Shown here: in pieces, positions 24,710 through 33,165 of the stretch
Position numbering within the stretch: position 1 is the first letter of the stretch
Layout of the letters: the number at the start of each line of letters is the position of its first letter
NCBI RefSeq assembly: GCF_900091575.1
Contig: NZ_FMCR01000005.1
Span: forward strand, 62,001 to 126,000
DNA: 64,000 bases
Direction: 5' to 3'
Source of the DNA: Micromonospora saelicesensis
Lineage (GTDB): Bacteria; Actinomycetota; Actinomycetes; Mycobacteriales; Micromonosporaceae
The notes under the pieces: generated by a model
What the model saw: only the letters and a program-made list of their open reading frames with translations
What the model was told of the DNA's origin: nothing
The model's database searches: none
Translations under genes and position numbers: made by a program

Positions 24710-26536
24710 ATGCGGGTGGTTCTTGTACCTCTGGCGTTCCGCCGCGTCGCGGCCCTGCTGGCCATGCTGCTCGTGGCTGCCGGGATGGTCGTCGCCGACC
24801 CGCCGGAGCGGGCGGTCGCGTGGGACAACGGGGTGGCCGACACCCCACCGATGGGGTGGAACAGCTACGACTCGTTCAACTGGAGCGTCACCGAGGCCGA
24901 CGTCCGGGCCAACGCCGACTACATGGCCACGAACCTGCGGCAGTTCGGCTGGGAGTACGTCGTGATCGACTGGGCGTGGTACTACCCCGGTCGGCACAAC
25001 AACAGCCCCAACCAGGACGCGAACCTGCAACCCCGGCTCCGGATGGACGCCAACGGACGGCTGCTGCCGGACACCACCCGGTTCCCCTCCGCGGCCGGTG
25101 AGAACGGCTTCAAGCCGCTCGCCGACTACGTCCACGCGCAGGGGCTGAAGTTCGGCGTCCACCTGATGCGAGGCATTCCCCGCCAGGCGGTCGCCGACAA
25201 CGTCCCGATCCTCGGCACCACCTGCCGCGCCAACCAGATCAACAGCACCAACACCGCGGCCTGGCTCAACCTGATGTGGGGCCTGAACATGTCCAACCCC
25301 TGCGCGCAGACCTACCTGGACTCGATGTTCCAGTTGCTGGCGTCCTGGGGGGTCGACTACGTGAAGGTGGACGACATCGCCGCCCCGACGTACCGGCAGT
25401 CGGAGGTCGAGGGATACCGACTGGCCATCCAGCGCAGCGGCCGCCCGATGGTGCTGAGCCTGTCACCCGGCCCGACCTCGCTGGCCAGCGGCGCACACGT
25501 TCAGGCCAACGCGCACATGTGGCGGATCGTCAACGATCTGTGGGACAACTGGTCGTCCGTGGACGCGCTCTTCGACCAACTGCGCAACTGGACGCCGTAC
25601 CGCACCACCGGCGCCTGGCCCGACGCCGACATGATCCCGATCGGCCGGCTGTCCAGGAACGGGCCGGTTGGCTCGCCGCGATACTCCAACCTGACCCCGG
25701 ACGAGCAGCGCACCCTGATGTCACTGTGGGCGATCAACCGGGCGCCACTGATGTGGGGCGGCAACCTGGTCGAGAACCGCGCCGCGGAGCTGGCGTTGAT
25801 GACCAACGCCGCGGTCATCGGGGTCAACCAGAACAGCACGAACAACCGTCAGCTCTACGGCGGCAGCCGGCAGGCGTGGGTCGCCGACGTGCCGGGCAGC
25901 AACGATCGGTACGTCGCCCTGTTCAACCGGGACGGCGCCGCGGCGCAGGTGTCGGTGAACCTCGCCGACCTCGGGATCGGGTCGGCCGCCGTGACCGACG
26001 TGTGGTCCGGCGCGGCCCTCGGCACGGTGACCGGCACCCTCACCCGGTCACTCCCGGCCCACGGGGCCGGGCTGTACCGGCTGACCCCGGACACCACAGT
26101 GCCGGTGCCGACCACCTACACCCTCACCGCGCGACACAGCGGCAAGCTGCTGGACGTCTACAACAACGCGACCACCGACGGTGCCGAGATGGTGCAGTGG
26201 GCCGCGAACGGTCAGCCCAACCAGCGGTGGCGCTTCCAGGACGCGGATGGCGGTTACCAGACGGTGGTCAGCGTGCACAGCGGCAAGTGCCTCGACGTCT
26301 TCGGCGGCGCGAGCGCCACCGCCGACGGGGTCCGCGTGATCCAGTGGAGCTGCAACGGCGGCACCAACCAGCAGTGGCGCGTCCAGGATGTCGGCTCGGG
26401 GTACGTGCAGCTCGTCGCCCGGCACAGCGGCAAGTGCCTGGAGGTGCTCAACGCCGCCACCACCGACGGTGCCCGCCTGGCCCAGTGGACGTGTGGCACC
26501 GGCACCCACCAGCAGTGGCGGCGTACCCAGGCGTAG
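24710..26536 (+). CDS. Secreted GH27 alpha-galactosidase with CBM13 (ricin-B) domain
   Basis: Extracellular glycosidase releasing terminal alpha-linked galactose. 608 residues. Signal peptide about 1-37 (LAMLLVAAGMVVA). GH27 barrel begins DTPPMGWNSYDSFNW; nucleophile Asp in YVKVDD; acid/base Asp in WPDADMIPIGR; WGGNLVENR near the barrel end; then a C-terminal beta domain. A ricin-type trefoil (about 470-608) has three QxW repeats: NQRWRFQ, NQQWRVQ and HQQWRR, each preceded by HSGKxLDV or HSGKCLEV. ATG 24710 follows GGGGAGG. Beta-L-arabinopyranosidases share this family, so galactose specificity is likely but not certain. Confidence 0.92.
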   Translation: MRVVLVPLAFRRVAALLAMLLVAAGMVVADPPERAVAWDNGVADTPPMGWNSYDSFNWSVTEADVRANADYMATNLRQFGWEYVVIDWAWYYPGRHNNSPNQDANLQPRLRMDANGRLLPDTTRFPSAAGENGFKPLADYVHAQGLKFGVHLMRGIPRQAVADNVPILGTTCRANQINSTNTAAWLNLMWGLNMSNPCAQTYLDSMFQLLASWGVDYVKVDDIAAPTYRQSEVEGYRLAIQRSGRPMVLSLSPGPTSLASGAHVQANAHMWRIVNDLWDNWSSVDALFDQLRNWTPYRTTGAWPDADMIPIGRLSRNGPVGSPRYSNLTPDEQRTLMSLWAINRAPLMWGGNLVENRAAELALMTNAAVIGVNQNSTNNRQLYGGSRQAWVADVPGSNDRYVALFNRDGAAAQVSVNLADLGIGSAAVTDVWSGAALGTVTGTLTRSLPAHGAGLYRLTPDTTVPVPTTYTLTARHSGKLLDVYNNATTDGAEMVQWAANGQPNQRWRFQDADGGYQTVVSVHSGKCLDVFGGASATADGVRVIQWSCNGGTNQQWRVQDVGSGYVQLVARHSGKCLEVLNAATTDGARLAQWTCGTGTHQQWRRTQA

Positions 26537-26550
26537 CTGCGCCGGGTGGG

Positions 26551-27381
26551 TCAGGCCGTGCCGGTCAGTTCCAGGTAGCCGCGGTGGGCGGCGACCAGGG
26601 CCGGGCGGGCCCCGAAGGGAGCCTCGGCGGCCACCCGCTCCGGCGGGGCGCTGCCGGTGTGCGCGGCCCGGATCAGCCAGGCCAGCTTCGCCAGCTCCGC
26701 GTGCTGGGCCCGGACGAAGTCGACGTCCACCGGGTCGCCGTGGCCCGGGATCACCACAGTGCGCGCGGTGGTCAGCCGCAGCAGGTCCGCGACCGCGTCC
26801 GGCCACTGCAAGGGGTACGAGTCCTCGAAGGCGGGCGGACCGCTCTGCTCCACCAGGTCCCCGGCCACCAACACGTCGGCGTCCGGCACGTGCACCACCA
26901 GGTCGGCCTCGGTGTGCCCCCGCCCCGGGTGGCGCAGCAGCACCCGTCGACCGCCCAGGTCGAGGACCGTCTCGACGTGCACGGTGTGCGTGGGGGCGAG
27001 CAGCGGGGTATCGGCCAGCTCGGCGGCGAGCGCCGGGTGCTCCGTGCGCAACTCCTCGTACGCCTCCCGGCGCAGCCGCTCCGGCTCCTCGCGGAGGGCG
27101 GTGGCGGCCAGTTCGTGCGCGTACACCGGGCGGGGTGGGTCGCCGGCCAGGACGGCGTTGCCGAAGCAGTGGTCGTAGTGGTGGTGGGTGTTGACCAGCG
27201 TCAACGGACGGTCGGTGACCGCCCGGACGGCCGCGGCCAGCTCGGTGGCCTGGGCGGCCGACGAGAGCGTGTCCACCAGTAGCGCCTCGTCGTCGCCGAC
27301 GACCAGTGTGACGTTGACCCGCAGCAGTGGTTCGGCCAGCACGTGCACCCGGTCGGCGACCTCGACGAAACCGGCGTTCAC
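26551..27381 (-). CDS. Metallo-beta-lactamase-fold hydrolase
   Basis: 276 residues. The dinuclear zinc site is complete: NTHHHYDHCFGN (HxHxDH), His in HPGRGHTEADLVV, Asp in VLVAGDLVEQSG and His in VVIPGHGDPVD. The family includes hydroxyacyl-thioester hydrolases, lactonases and quinolone-signal type enzymes. The GTG start overlaps the stop of the upstream hotdog thioesterase gene (GTGA), so the two are translationally coupled, which favours a thioester or ester substrate shared between them. Confidence 0.85.
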   Translation of the reverse strand: MNAGFVEVADRVHVLAEPLLRVNVTLVVGDDEALLVDTLSSAAQATELAAAVRAVTDRPLTLVNTHHHYDHCFGNAVLAGDPPRPVYAHELAATALREEPERLRREAYEELRTEHPALAAELADTPLLAPTHTVHVETVLDLGGRRVLLRHPGRGHTEADLVVHVPDADVLVAGDLVEQSGPPAFEDSYPLQWPDAVADLLRLTTARTVVIPGHGDPVDVDFVRAQHAELAKLAWLIRAAHTGSAPPERVAAEAPFGARPALVAAHRGYLELTGTA

Positions 27382-27782
27382 GACGCCCGCCCGGCCCGTT
27401 CGACGAAGCGCGCCCGGTCGACCAGGATCCGGTCCACCCGGCCCCGGGCCACCGTCTGGTCACCGTCGCTGACCGTGACCTCGAACGACAGCCGGCGACC
27501 GTCGACGGTCGCCAGCAGCGCCTGCGCGCGGACCGTCCGGCCGACCACGGTCGGCGCCAGGTGCTCCAACTCGACCCGGGTGCCCACTGTCGTCGAACCG
27601 GGTGGCATCCCGGTCGCCGTCGCCGCGACGGTGGCCGCCTCGGCCAGCGCCAGCACCCGGGGAGTGCCGAGCACCGGTACGTCCCCGGAACCGACCGCCT
27701 GGGCGGTGTCCGCGTCGGTGACGGTCAACTCGACCTGGGCGGTCAGACCCGGCGCGAAGGCCGGCTCGGGCTGCTCCTGCAT
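27378..27782 (-). CDS. Hotdog-fold thioesterase-like protein (FlK-like family)
   Basis: 134 residues with the pattern of fluoroacetyl-CoA thioesterase-like hotdog proteins: an N-terminal strand PGLTAQVELTV, the helix region VLALAEAATVAATA, then GTRVELEHLAPTVVGRTVRAQA and RLSFEVTVSDGDQTVARGRVDR. It is first in a two-gene unit with the metallo-hydrolase (4-nt overlap). TAGGCT (27790-27795) ends 7 nt before the ATG and there is no Shine-Dalgarno site, so a leaderless mRNA is likely. Specific activity on fluoroacetyl-CoA is not implied. Confidence 0.8.
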   Translation of the reverse strand: MQEQPEPAFAPGLTAQVELTVTDADTAQAVGSGDVPVLGTPRVLALAEAATVAATATGMPPGSTTVGTRVELEHLAPTVVGRTVRAQALLATVDGRRLSFEVTVSDGDQTVARGRVDRILVDRARFVERAGRAS

Positions 27783-27789
27783 GGTCGTC

Positions 27790-27795
27790 AGCCTA
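27790..27795 (-). promoter_or_regulatory. -10 box of a leaderless promoter
   Basis: TAGGCT on the minus strand, 7 nt before the ATG of the hotdog thioesterase. No clear -35 box. Confidence 0.5.
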
Positions 27796-27909
27796 GGTGC
27801 TCGCTGGACGCGTCGAGCACGCGCCCGACGATCCGGGCGCGGCCATCCCCGACGGCCAACGGGTGGTCCCCGTCGGTCGATGCCGTCCCCGTCGTTAACC
27901 TTGACCACG

Positions 27910-28995
27910 ATGGCCGTCGTGACTGACCCCCAGCCCCCCGCCCGGACCGACCCGCCCGCGTCCCCGGACGGGGGTCGTCGGCGCGTCGTCGCCATGACCG
28001 TCTGGGCGGTCGCCTTCGTCGCCGCGTGGCTGGCCATCGGGCTGCCCACCGACCCGGCGTACGCCTTCGTCTGGATCTGGCTGGCGACCATCGCCTGGAA
28101 CAGCGAGCGGCCGTGGCGCAGCCACCTGCGCTTCGCCCGGGACTGGGTGCCGGTGGTGCTGCTGTTCGTGATCTACAACCTCTCGCGCGGGTTCGCCGAC
28201 AACGGGGCCACGCCGCACGCGATGGAGTTGATCGTCGCCGACCGGTTCATGTTCGGCTGGGCCACCGGCGGTGAGGTGCCCACCGTCTGGTTGCAGCAGC
28301 ACCTCTACCACCCGCAGGTGCACTGGTGGGATGTCGCGGCGAGCTGGGTGTACTTCTCCCACTTCGTGGTGGCGCTGACCGCCGCCGCGGTGCTCTGGCT
28401 GCGTGACCGGCACCGCTGGGCCGCGTACATGAGGCGCTGGGGTTTCCTCTGCGCGGCCGGCCTGGTCACCTACTTCATCTACCCGGCCGCCCCGCCCTGG
28501 TGGGCGGCGCAGAACGGCCTGCTCACCGAGGTCGCCCGGATCTCGACCCGGGGTTGGAAGGCGTTCGGCATGCACGGCGCCGGAAACGTCCTCAACTCCG
28601 GTCAGATCGCCTCCAACCCGGTCGCCGCGATGCCGTCGCTGCACACCGCGTGGGCGTTGTTCGTGGTGCTGTTCTTCCTGACCGCGACCCGTCGTCGCTG
28701 GTGGCCGCTGCTGCTCGCGTACCCGCTGGCGATGACCTTCACCCTGGTCTACTCGGGTGAGCACTACGTGATCGACGTGCTGGTCGGCTGGGCCTACGTG
28801 GGGCTGACGTTCCTGGTGGTCGGTCTGGCGGAGCGCGGCTGGGCGGCGTGGCGCGTCCGGCACCCGAGCGCCAAGTCGGAACCGGCCACGGAACTTCCAC
28901 CGACGCCCACCGACCCCCCGCCCGGCGAGCCCGAGCCCCCCACACCACGGGAACCGGACACCACCACCCACCCCGCGATCCCCGCCGACCGCTAA
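27910..28995 (+). CDS. PAP2-superfamily membrane protein (inositol phosphoceramide synthase-like)
   Basis: 361-residue polytopic membrane enzyme. Family features: several membrane helices, TYFIYPAAPPWWAAQNG, the phosphatase motif AMPSLHTAWALF near 242 and SGEHYVIDVLVGW near 281 supplying the catalytic His and Asp. This layout (Aur1/IPC-synthase-like) is typical of actinomycete enzymes that transfer or hydrolyse phospho-head groups in inositol lipid metabolism. The C-terminal tail is Pro/Thr-rich and cytoplasmic. It is divergent from the thioesterase gene. Confidence 0.85.
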   Translation: MAVVTDPQPPARTDPPASPDGGRRRVVAMTVWAVAFVAAWLAIGLPTDPAYAFVWIWLATIAWNSERPWRSHLRFARDWVPVVLLFVIYNLSRGFADNGATPHAMELIVADRFMFGWATGGEVPTVWLQQHLYHPQVHWWDVAASWVYFSHFVVALTAAAVLWLRDRHRWAAYMRRWGFLCAAGLVTYFIYPAAPPWWAAQNGLLTEVARISTRGWKAFGMHGAGNVLNSGQIASNPVAAMPSLHTAWALFVVLFFLTATRRRWWPLLLAYPLAMTFTLVYSGEHYVIDVLVGWAYVGLTFLVVGLAERGWAAWRVRHPSAKSEPATELPPTPTDPPPGEPEPPTPREPDTTTHPAIPADR

Positions 28996-29022
28996 CTCCC
29001 ACCCCGCCCCCGGAGTTGGTGT

Positions 29023-30000
29023 TCAGCGCAGCACGGGTTCGTCGGGTGGTAGCGACCGCACCTCGGGCCTGAGGCGACGGGTGAGGCGATTGATGCCGGC
29101 CATGGCGGCGGCGATCACCGTGATGAGGATCGCCAGCGGCAGCGGCTGACCGTCGAAGTGCCGCATCGCCGCATTGGAGAGCAGCGGGTCGGGGACGAGC
29201 CATCCGGCGATGAAGCCGGAGAGTCCGACACCGATGATGACGGCGGGCCGGTGGCGGCGGACTGCGAAGGCGGCTCCGACAGCGACGGCGGCGGCGGTGA
29301 GGATCCCGATGACGGTCGGCACGGCGTCGGGAACGTAGACGCCGTGGCGCCCCCACTCTCCGGTGCCCTTCCAGGCGAGGATCCCGAGCGGGACGAGGGC
29401 CCACCAGAACAGGCGCGGCCGGGGCACGGCCCACCGCTCGCGGGCGGCGATCGCGAGCAGGACGAGGGTCAGGGCCGGTGGGGCGGCGGACGCCACGAGT
29501 TGCTGGCCGGGGTTGATTCCCAGGCCGGCGCCGCTGACCACGTCGATGACGAGCCAACCTACGGTGGCCGTCAGGAATATCGCCTGCAGGGTGAGGGCGG
29601 TCCGGGTCGCGCCGCACAGCCAGGCGATCAGCGGTGCGAGGGGCAGCAGGCCGAGAGCGACAAGCTGCGGCCAGCCGGCGATGACGGCCGACATGTCGGT
29701 GGCGAGGACGGCACCGGTGAACAGATCCAGTGTGTGACCGGCGGGCTGGGTTCCGGCGGCGACGAGCAGGGCGGTGAGCCCGGTGGTCAGGGCCGTGGTG
29801 GTGACGGGCGTGGTGAGTCGCAGCCGGATCGCCAGGGCGATGATGTGCAGTGTCTCGTGTCGGCTGGGGCGCTGGCGGCCGTCGTCGAGGTCGAGCAGCA
29901 GCCCGAGCAGTTCCTCGCCGCGGGTGGTGCGGTGCGTGGCCGGCAGCAGGCGCAGCAGCCGCCGATATCGTCGTTCCAGGGGGCTGATGTCCGGGCTCAT
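29023..30000 (-). CDS. Polytopic membrane protein paired with PadR
   Basis: 325 residues. An N-terminal amphipathic/cytoplasmic part (SPLERRYRRLLRLLPATHRTTRGEELLGLLLD) is typical of membrane proteins encoded next to PadR regulators in actinomycetes. About seven or eight hydrophobic segments follow. Its GTG/ATG start overlaps the PadR stop by 4 nt (29997-30000), so both are in one operon. No transport or enzyme motif is visible. Likely a PadR-regulated envelope stress or homeostasis protein; function unknown. Confidence 0.75.
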   Translation of the reverse strand: MSPDISPLERRYRRLLRLLPATHRTTRGEELLGLLLDLDDGRQRPSRHETLHIIALAIRLRLTTPVTTTALTTGLTALLVAAGTQPAGHTLDLFTGAVLATDMSAVIAGWPQLVALGLLPLAPLIAWLCGATRTALTLQAIFLTATVGWLVIDVVSGAGLGINPGQQLVASAAPPALTLVLLAIAARERWAVPRPRLFWWALVPLGILAWKGTGEWGRHGVYVPDAVPTVIGILTAAAVAVGAAFAVRRHRPAVIIGVGLSGFIAGWLVPDPLLSNAAMRHFDGQPLPLAILITVIAAAMAGINRLTRRLRPEVRSLPPDEPVLR

Positions 30001-30344
30001 CCGATGGCCCCGAGGCGCGGGGCGTTGCGGGCGGCACGCTTGTTGAGGCGCTCCTCGGCGAGCCGGACCGCGGTGGCCATCCGCTGGCTCTCGTTGCGGA
30101 TGGCGTCTGCCCCCGCGTCGGTCAGTTTGTAGAAACGGCGCAGCCGGCCCTTCTCCACCTCGTCGTGGTCGGGGGCGATGAGCCCCTGGGTGACGAGGCG
30201 GTCGAGGGCCCCGTAGAGCGTGCCGGCGCGTAACCGGATCCTGCCGTCGGTCATCTCGTCGACCTCTGTCACCACCGCGTAGCCGTGGCGGGGTTGGTCG
30301 GCGAGGGCGGAGAGGATCAGGAACGTCTGCTCACTGATGTCCAT
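29997..30344 (-). CDS. PadR-family transcriptional regulator
   Basis: 115 residues: winged-helix domain FLILSALADQPRHGYAVVTEVDEMT, the recognition part RAGTLYGALDRLVTQGLI and wing GRLRRFYKLTDAGADAI. The C-terminal dimerisation helix is short. It is first in an operon with the membrane protein that follows. An inverted repeat of ATATATA type immediately upstream of its start is a probable autoregulatory operator. Confidence 0.9.
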   Translation of the reverse strand: MDISEQTFLILSALADQPRHGYAVVTEVDEMTDGRIRLRAGTLYGALDRLVTQGLIAPDHDEVEKGRLRRFYKLTDAGADAIRNESQRMATAVRLAEERLNKRAARNAPRLGAIG

Positions 30345-30346
30345 GG

Positions 30347-30377
30347 GCTATATATACCGCACGACGATATATATAGC
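30347..30377 (-). promoter_or_regulatory. PadR operator candidate
   Basis: GCTATATAT (30347-30355) and ATATATAGC (30369-30377) are perfect 9-bp inverted arms around 13 nt, starting 2 nt upstream of the padR start codon. AT-rich TATA-type dyads are typical of PadR binding sites, and this is a striking AT island in GC-rich DNA. It lies only about 20 nt from the end of the neighbouring PH-domain gene. Confidence 0.75.
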
Positions 30378-30398
30378 AATGACGTCGACCGTGGCGGG

Positions 30399-31874
30399 TC
30401 AGGGTTGGGTGCGGGCCTGGTGGGCTCTCGTGGTCAGCTCGGCTGCCAGGGCCCATGCCTCTGCCAGATCGCGGTCCTGGGCGGTGGCGCCGGAACCCCC
30501 TGCGGTGTCCGCGTGTACGGAGGCCAACCCCAGCCGGCGCTGGATGGGCCCCTGGACCACTCGCACGCTCTGGATCCGGGCGTACGGCACGATCACCAAC
30601 TGCCGGGTGAGCCGGCCGGACCGGGTGGCGAACACCCGCTCGAACAGCCCCGCGCCGAACGCGGCACGGCCCAGCGGGTGCAGCCAACGGGTCCGGCGCG
30701 GCGGCGGGCTCAGCGTGAGCGTGTCGAGTCGTACCCCGGGAAGCACCTCGGCGACGATCATCGTCGCCGTCGGCAGGTCGCCGACCGGCAGCAGCCGGTC
30801 GGGCCGGTTGCGGTCGTCGGCCTCCGCGACGGAGTAGCCGGCCACCTCCAGCCGCAGCCGCAGCCAGCCTTTCATCCGCCACAGCAACGGCCAGGTGGCC
30901 CGCACGGTCTGCACCCGCTCCAGCGGCACGGTCTGCGCCCGCGTCTCCAGCAGGCCGTTGTGCACTCGCAGCGTGCCGCCGTCGCGGGCCAGCCGGAAGT
31001 TCCAGTCGTCGAGGACCCGGCGGATCGGTTGCAGCAGTACACCCGCCATCGCGGTCAGGGTGCTCGCCACCGCGACGAACGACCACGAACCGGCGGTGAG
31101 GAACTGCACCACGACGAAGGCCACACCGAACGGGAGCAGGAACGCCTGCGGCGTGAGCAGTTGGCTGATCAGCAGGTTCTGGTTGCGTACCGCGTGCAGT
31201 GGCCGGCCCGGCACGGCCGCCGGTGGCGCCGTCGCACCCGGGGCCACCGGGGCCGCCGCGTCGCCGGGCGCGGGCTGCTGCGCCACCCGCCCGGCCAGCG
31301 CCAGCAGACGCTCGCGCAGCACTGCCGCGTCGGCCACCCCGAGGTACGCCAGTGGCGCCTCGGTCTTGCCTCCGCCGACCACTTCCAGGCGCAGCTCGGC
31401 CAGGCCGGTGAGCTGGGCGAGCAGCGGCCGGACCACCTCCACGGCCTGCAACCGCTCCAACGGGATGGCCCGGGTACGCCGCCAGAGCAGCCCCTCGTAC
31501 ACCCGTAGTTCCCGGCCGACGACGTGGTAGCCGGTGTTGTACCAGCTGACCACCGACAGCACTGTCGCGCCGAGCGCCAGCACCGCCACCATGGCGGCGA
31601 ACCAGCCGAAGCCCACCCGGGACAGCGTCGACCAGGACAGCCCGGCGATCACCACGACCAGGGACTTGGCGCCGTGCAGCACCGGGCTGAGCGGGTGCAG
31701 TCGCTGCCGGGGCTCGCCCTCGCCGCCGCCCGGTGGTGCCGGCCACGGCGCGGGCGCTCCCGGCGGCCCAGGGGGAGCCGCGTCGGTGGCTGCCGTGCCA
31801 GCGGGCAGCACCGGCCCCGGTGGCGTCGGGCCGGTGGGTGGCACGGTGCTCGGCTCGGCGGGCCCGTCGCTCAT
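30399..31874 (-). CDS. Bacterial PH-domain (bPH2/YdbT-like) membrane protein
   Basis: 491 residues. N-terminal Pro-rich tail, then membrane helix pairs (VVVIAGLS..FGWFAAMVAVLALGATVLS; PFGVAFVVVQFL) each followed by a bPH2 module: YHVVGRELRVYEGLLWRRTRAIPLERLQAVEV, GTLRVHNGLLETRAQTVPLERVQTVRA and a third ending RQLVIVPYARIQSVRVVQGP. The three-module plan matches Bacillus YdbT, which acts with YdbS. It follows the YdbS-like gene by 43 nt. Role in envelope stress or export of antimicrobials is known only for the Bacillus proteins. Confidence 0.85.
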   Translation of the reverse strand: MSDGPAEPSTVPPTGPTPPGPVLPAGTAATDAAPPGPPGAPAPWPAPPGGGEGEPRQRLHPLSPVLHGAKSLVVVIAGLSWSTLSRVGFGWFAAMVAVLALGATVLSVVSWYNTGYHVVGRELRVYEGLLWRRTRAIPLERLQAVEVVRPLLAQLTGLAELRLEVVGGGKTEAPLAYLGVADAAVLRERLLALAGRVAQQPAPGDAAAPVAPGATAPPAAVPGRPLHAVRNQNLLISQLLTPQAFLLPFGVAFVVVQFLTAGSWSFVAVASTLTAMAGVLLQPIRRVLDDWNFRLARDGGTLRVHNGLLETRAQTVPLERVQTVRATWPLLWRMKGWLRLRLEVAGYSVAEADDRNRPDRLLPVGDLPTATMIVAEVLPGVRLDTLTLSPPPRRTRWLHPLGRAAFGAGLFERVFATRSGRLTRQLVIVPYARIQSVRVVQGPIQRRLGLASVHADTAGGSGATAQDRDLAEAWALAAELTTRAHQARTQP

Positions 31875-31917
31875 CGGAGCGGCCCTCGGCGCGGTCGGCG
31901 GCTGCCCGCGCGGGTGC

Positions 31918-32697
31918 TCACAGCCCCTCCGCCCGGTCCTCGCCGAGCGCGGTGAGCCGATCGCGCAGCCGGGACGCCTCCGCCGGACGCAGCCCGGGCA
32001 CCCGGGCGTCGCTCGCGGCCGCCGCGGTGTGCAACTGCACGGTGGCCAGGTCGAAGGCGCGCTCCAACGGCCCGGCGCTCACGTCGACGAACTGCATCCG
32101 CGAGTACGGCACGATGGAGAGCCGGCGGACCAGCAGCCCGTGCCGGACCAGCAGGTCGTTCTCCCGCTCGGCGTACCCCCAGGCCCGGACCGCGCGGACG
32201 ATCGCGACGGCCCGCCACGCGCCGAGCACCAGCACGACGGCCACGGCGAGCCCGAACAACCAGTGGCCGCTGAACGCCCAGCCGGCTCCGGTCACCGCCA
32301 GCCCGATGGCGACCACGATCGCCAGCCGGATCAGCTCCACCCAGATCAGGTCGGTGGAGATCGGCTGCCAGTTGACCGTGTCCGGCCAGGGCTCCAGCGG
32401 ACCCCGGCCACCCGGCGCAGCCGTCAGCAGCGCGCCGGGCTCGGGCGGCAGGAGGCCCGGGGGCGGCAGGTCGGGCGCGCGCTGGTCGGCGGCGGGTGCC
32501 GGCCGGTGGCCGGGCGGCAGCGCGCCCGGTGGCAGCGGGGCGGGCGTCGAGACGTCCGGCGCGGTGGGCTCCGGGCCGAGCGTGCCGGGTGCCGGGAACG
32601 CGCCGGGCGGCGGATCGACGCCGGGTGGTGCGGTGGCCGGGGTGGGCGGCCAGGACGGGGAGGTGGGGCCGGGGGAAGCCGGAGGGTCGCCGCTCAC
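31918..32697 (-). CDS. Bacterial PH-domain (bPH2/YdbS-like) membrane protein
   Basis: 259 residues: a long Pro/Ala-rich cytoplasmic N-terminus (about 110 residues), two membrane helices, then one bPH2 module, AERENDLLVRHGLLVRRLSIVPYSRMQFVDVSAGPLERAFDLA. This is the standard YdbS layout. The GTG start at 32697 overlaps the stop of the upstream 76-residue gene (GTGA), and the YdbT-like gene follows. The pair probably forms one membrane complex. Confidence 0.85.
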   Translation of the reverse strand: MSGDPPASPGPTSPSWPPTPATAPPGVDPPPGAFPAPGTLGPEPTAPDVSTPAPLPPGALPPGHRPAPAADQRAPDLPPPGLLPPEPGALLTAAPGGRGPLEPWPDTVNWQPISTDLIWVELIRLAIVVAIGLAVTGAGWAFSGHWLFGLAVAVVLVLGAWRAVAIVRAVRAWGYAERENDLLVRHGLLVRRLSIVPYSRMQFVDVSAGPLERAFDLATVQLHTAAAASDARVPGLRPAEASRLRDRLTALGEDRAEGL

Positions 32698-32924
32698 AGG
32701 TCGAGCGTAGGCGATCCGGGCACCGGAGTGACGGCACGCAGGAAGCCTCGAGCGTCGAGGAAGTCACCGAGGCTGCCCCGGTGCTGGGCGCAGGCCAACC
32801 AGGTCTTGCGCCGATCGGCGTCGTGCAGACGGGGATTGTTCCACTCCAGCGCCCAGATGGCGGCGGACCGGCAGCCCCGGGCCGAACAGACCAGGGCCTC
32901 GTCGGCGGGGGAGGGGATGCTCAT
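32694..32924 (-). CDS. Small Cys/His protein (putative zinc-binding), 76 aa
   Basis: 76 residues starting MSIPSPADEALVC. It has CSARGCRSAA, WNNPRLHDADRRKTWLACAQHRGSL and ends near DARGFLRAVTPVP. The spacing C-x4-C ... C-x2-H suggests a small zinc site. Actinomycetes often encode such a protein ahead of the PH-domain genes, with which it overlaps by 4 nt here. Function unknown. A longer frame upstream to 33278 lacks coding character. Confidence 0.8.
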   Translation of the reverse strand: MSIPSPADEALVCSARGCRSAAIWALEWNNPRLHDADRRKTWLACAQHRGSLGDFLDARGFLRAVTPVPGSPTLDL

Positions 32925-33165
32925 CCCGGCCAGTCTAGGGCGGCGGGACGGAGAAGTTGAGCGCCGGGCGACCACGGGGGGAGCCGCCCGGCGACGGGGT
33001 GAATCGTACACGCGACGGGCCGCTCCGCGCATACCCGCGATGCGGGATTCGGCCGCTGGGGACGGCGCGGTCAAAATCGGCTTCTCCCCACCTCGACACT
33101 CAGCAAGGCGTGCGAGTCTTGATACCGCACGAGCCGCGACGACCGACAAACGCTGTGGAGGACCG

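Noticed and set aside
31534..33165. Upstream extension of the moxR frame
   Set aside because: It is antisense to the PH-domain operon; GTG 33166 has a close GGAGGA and gives a normal MoxR start.
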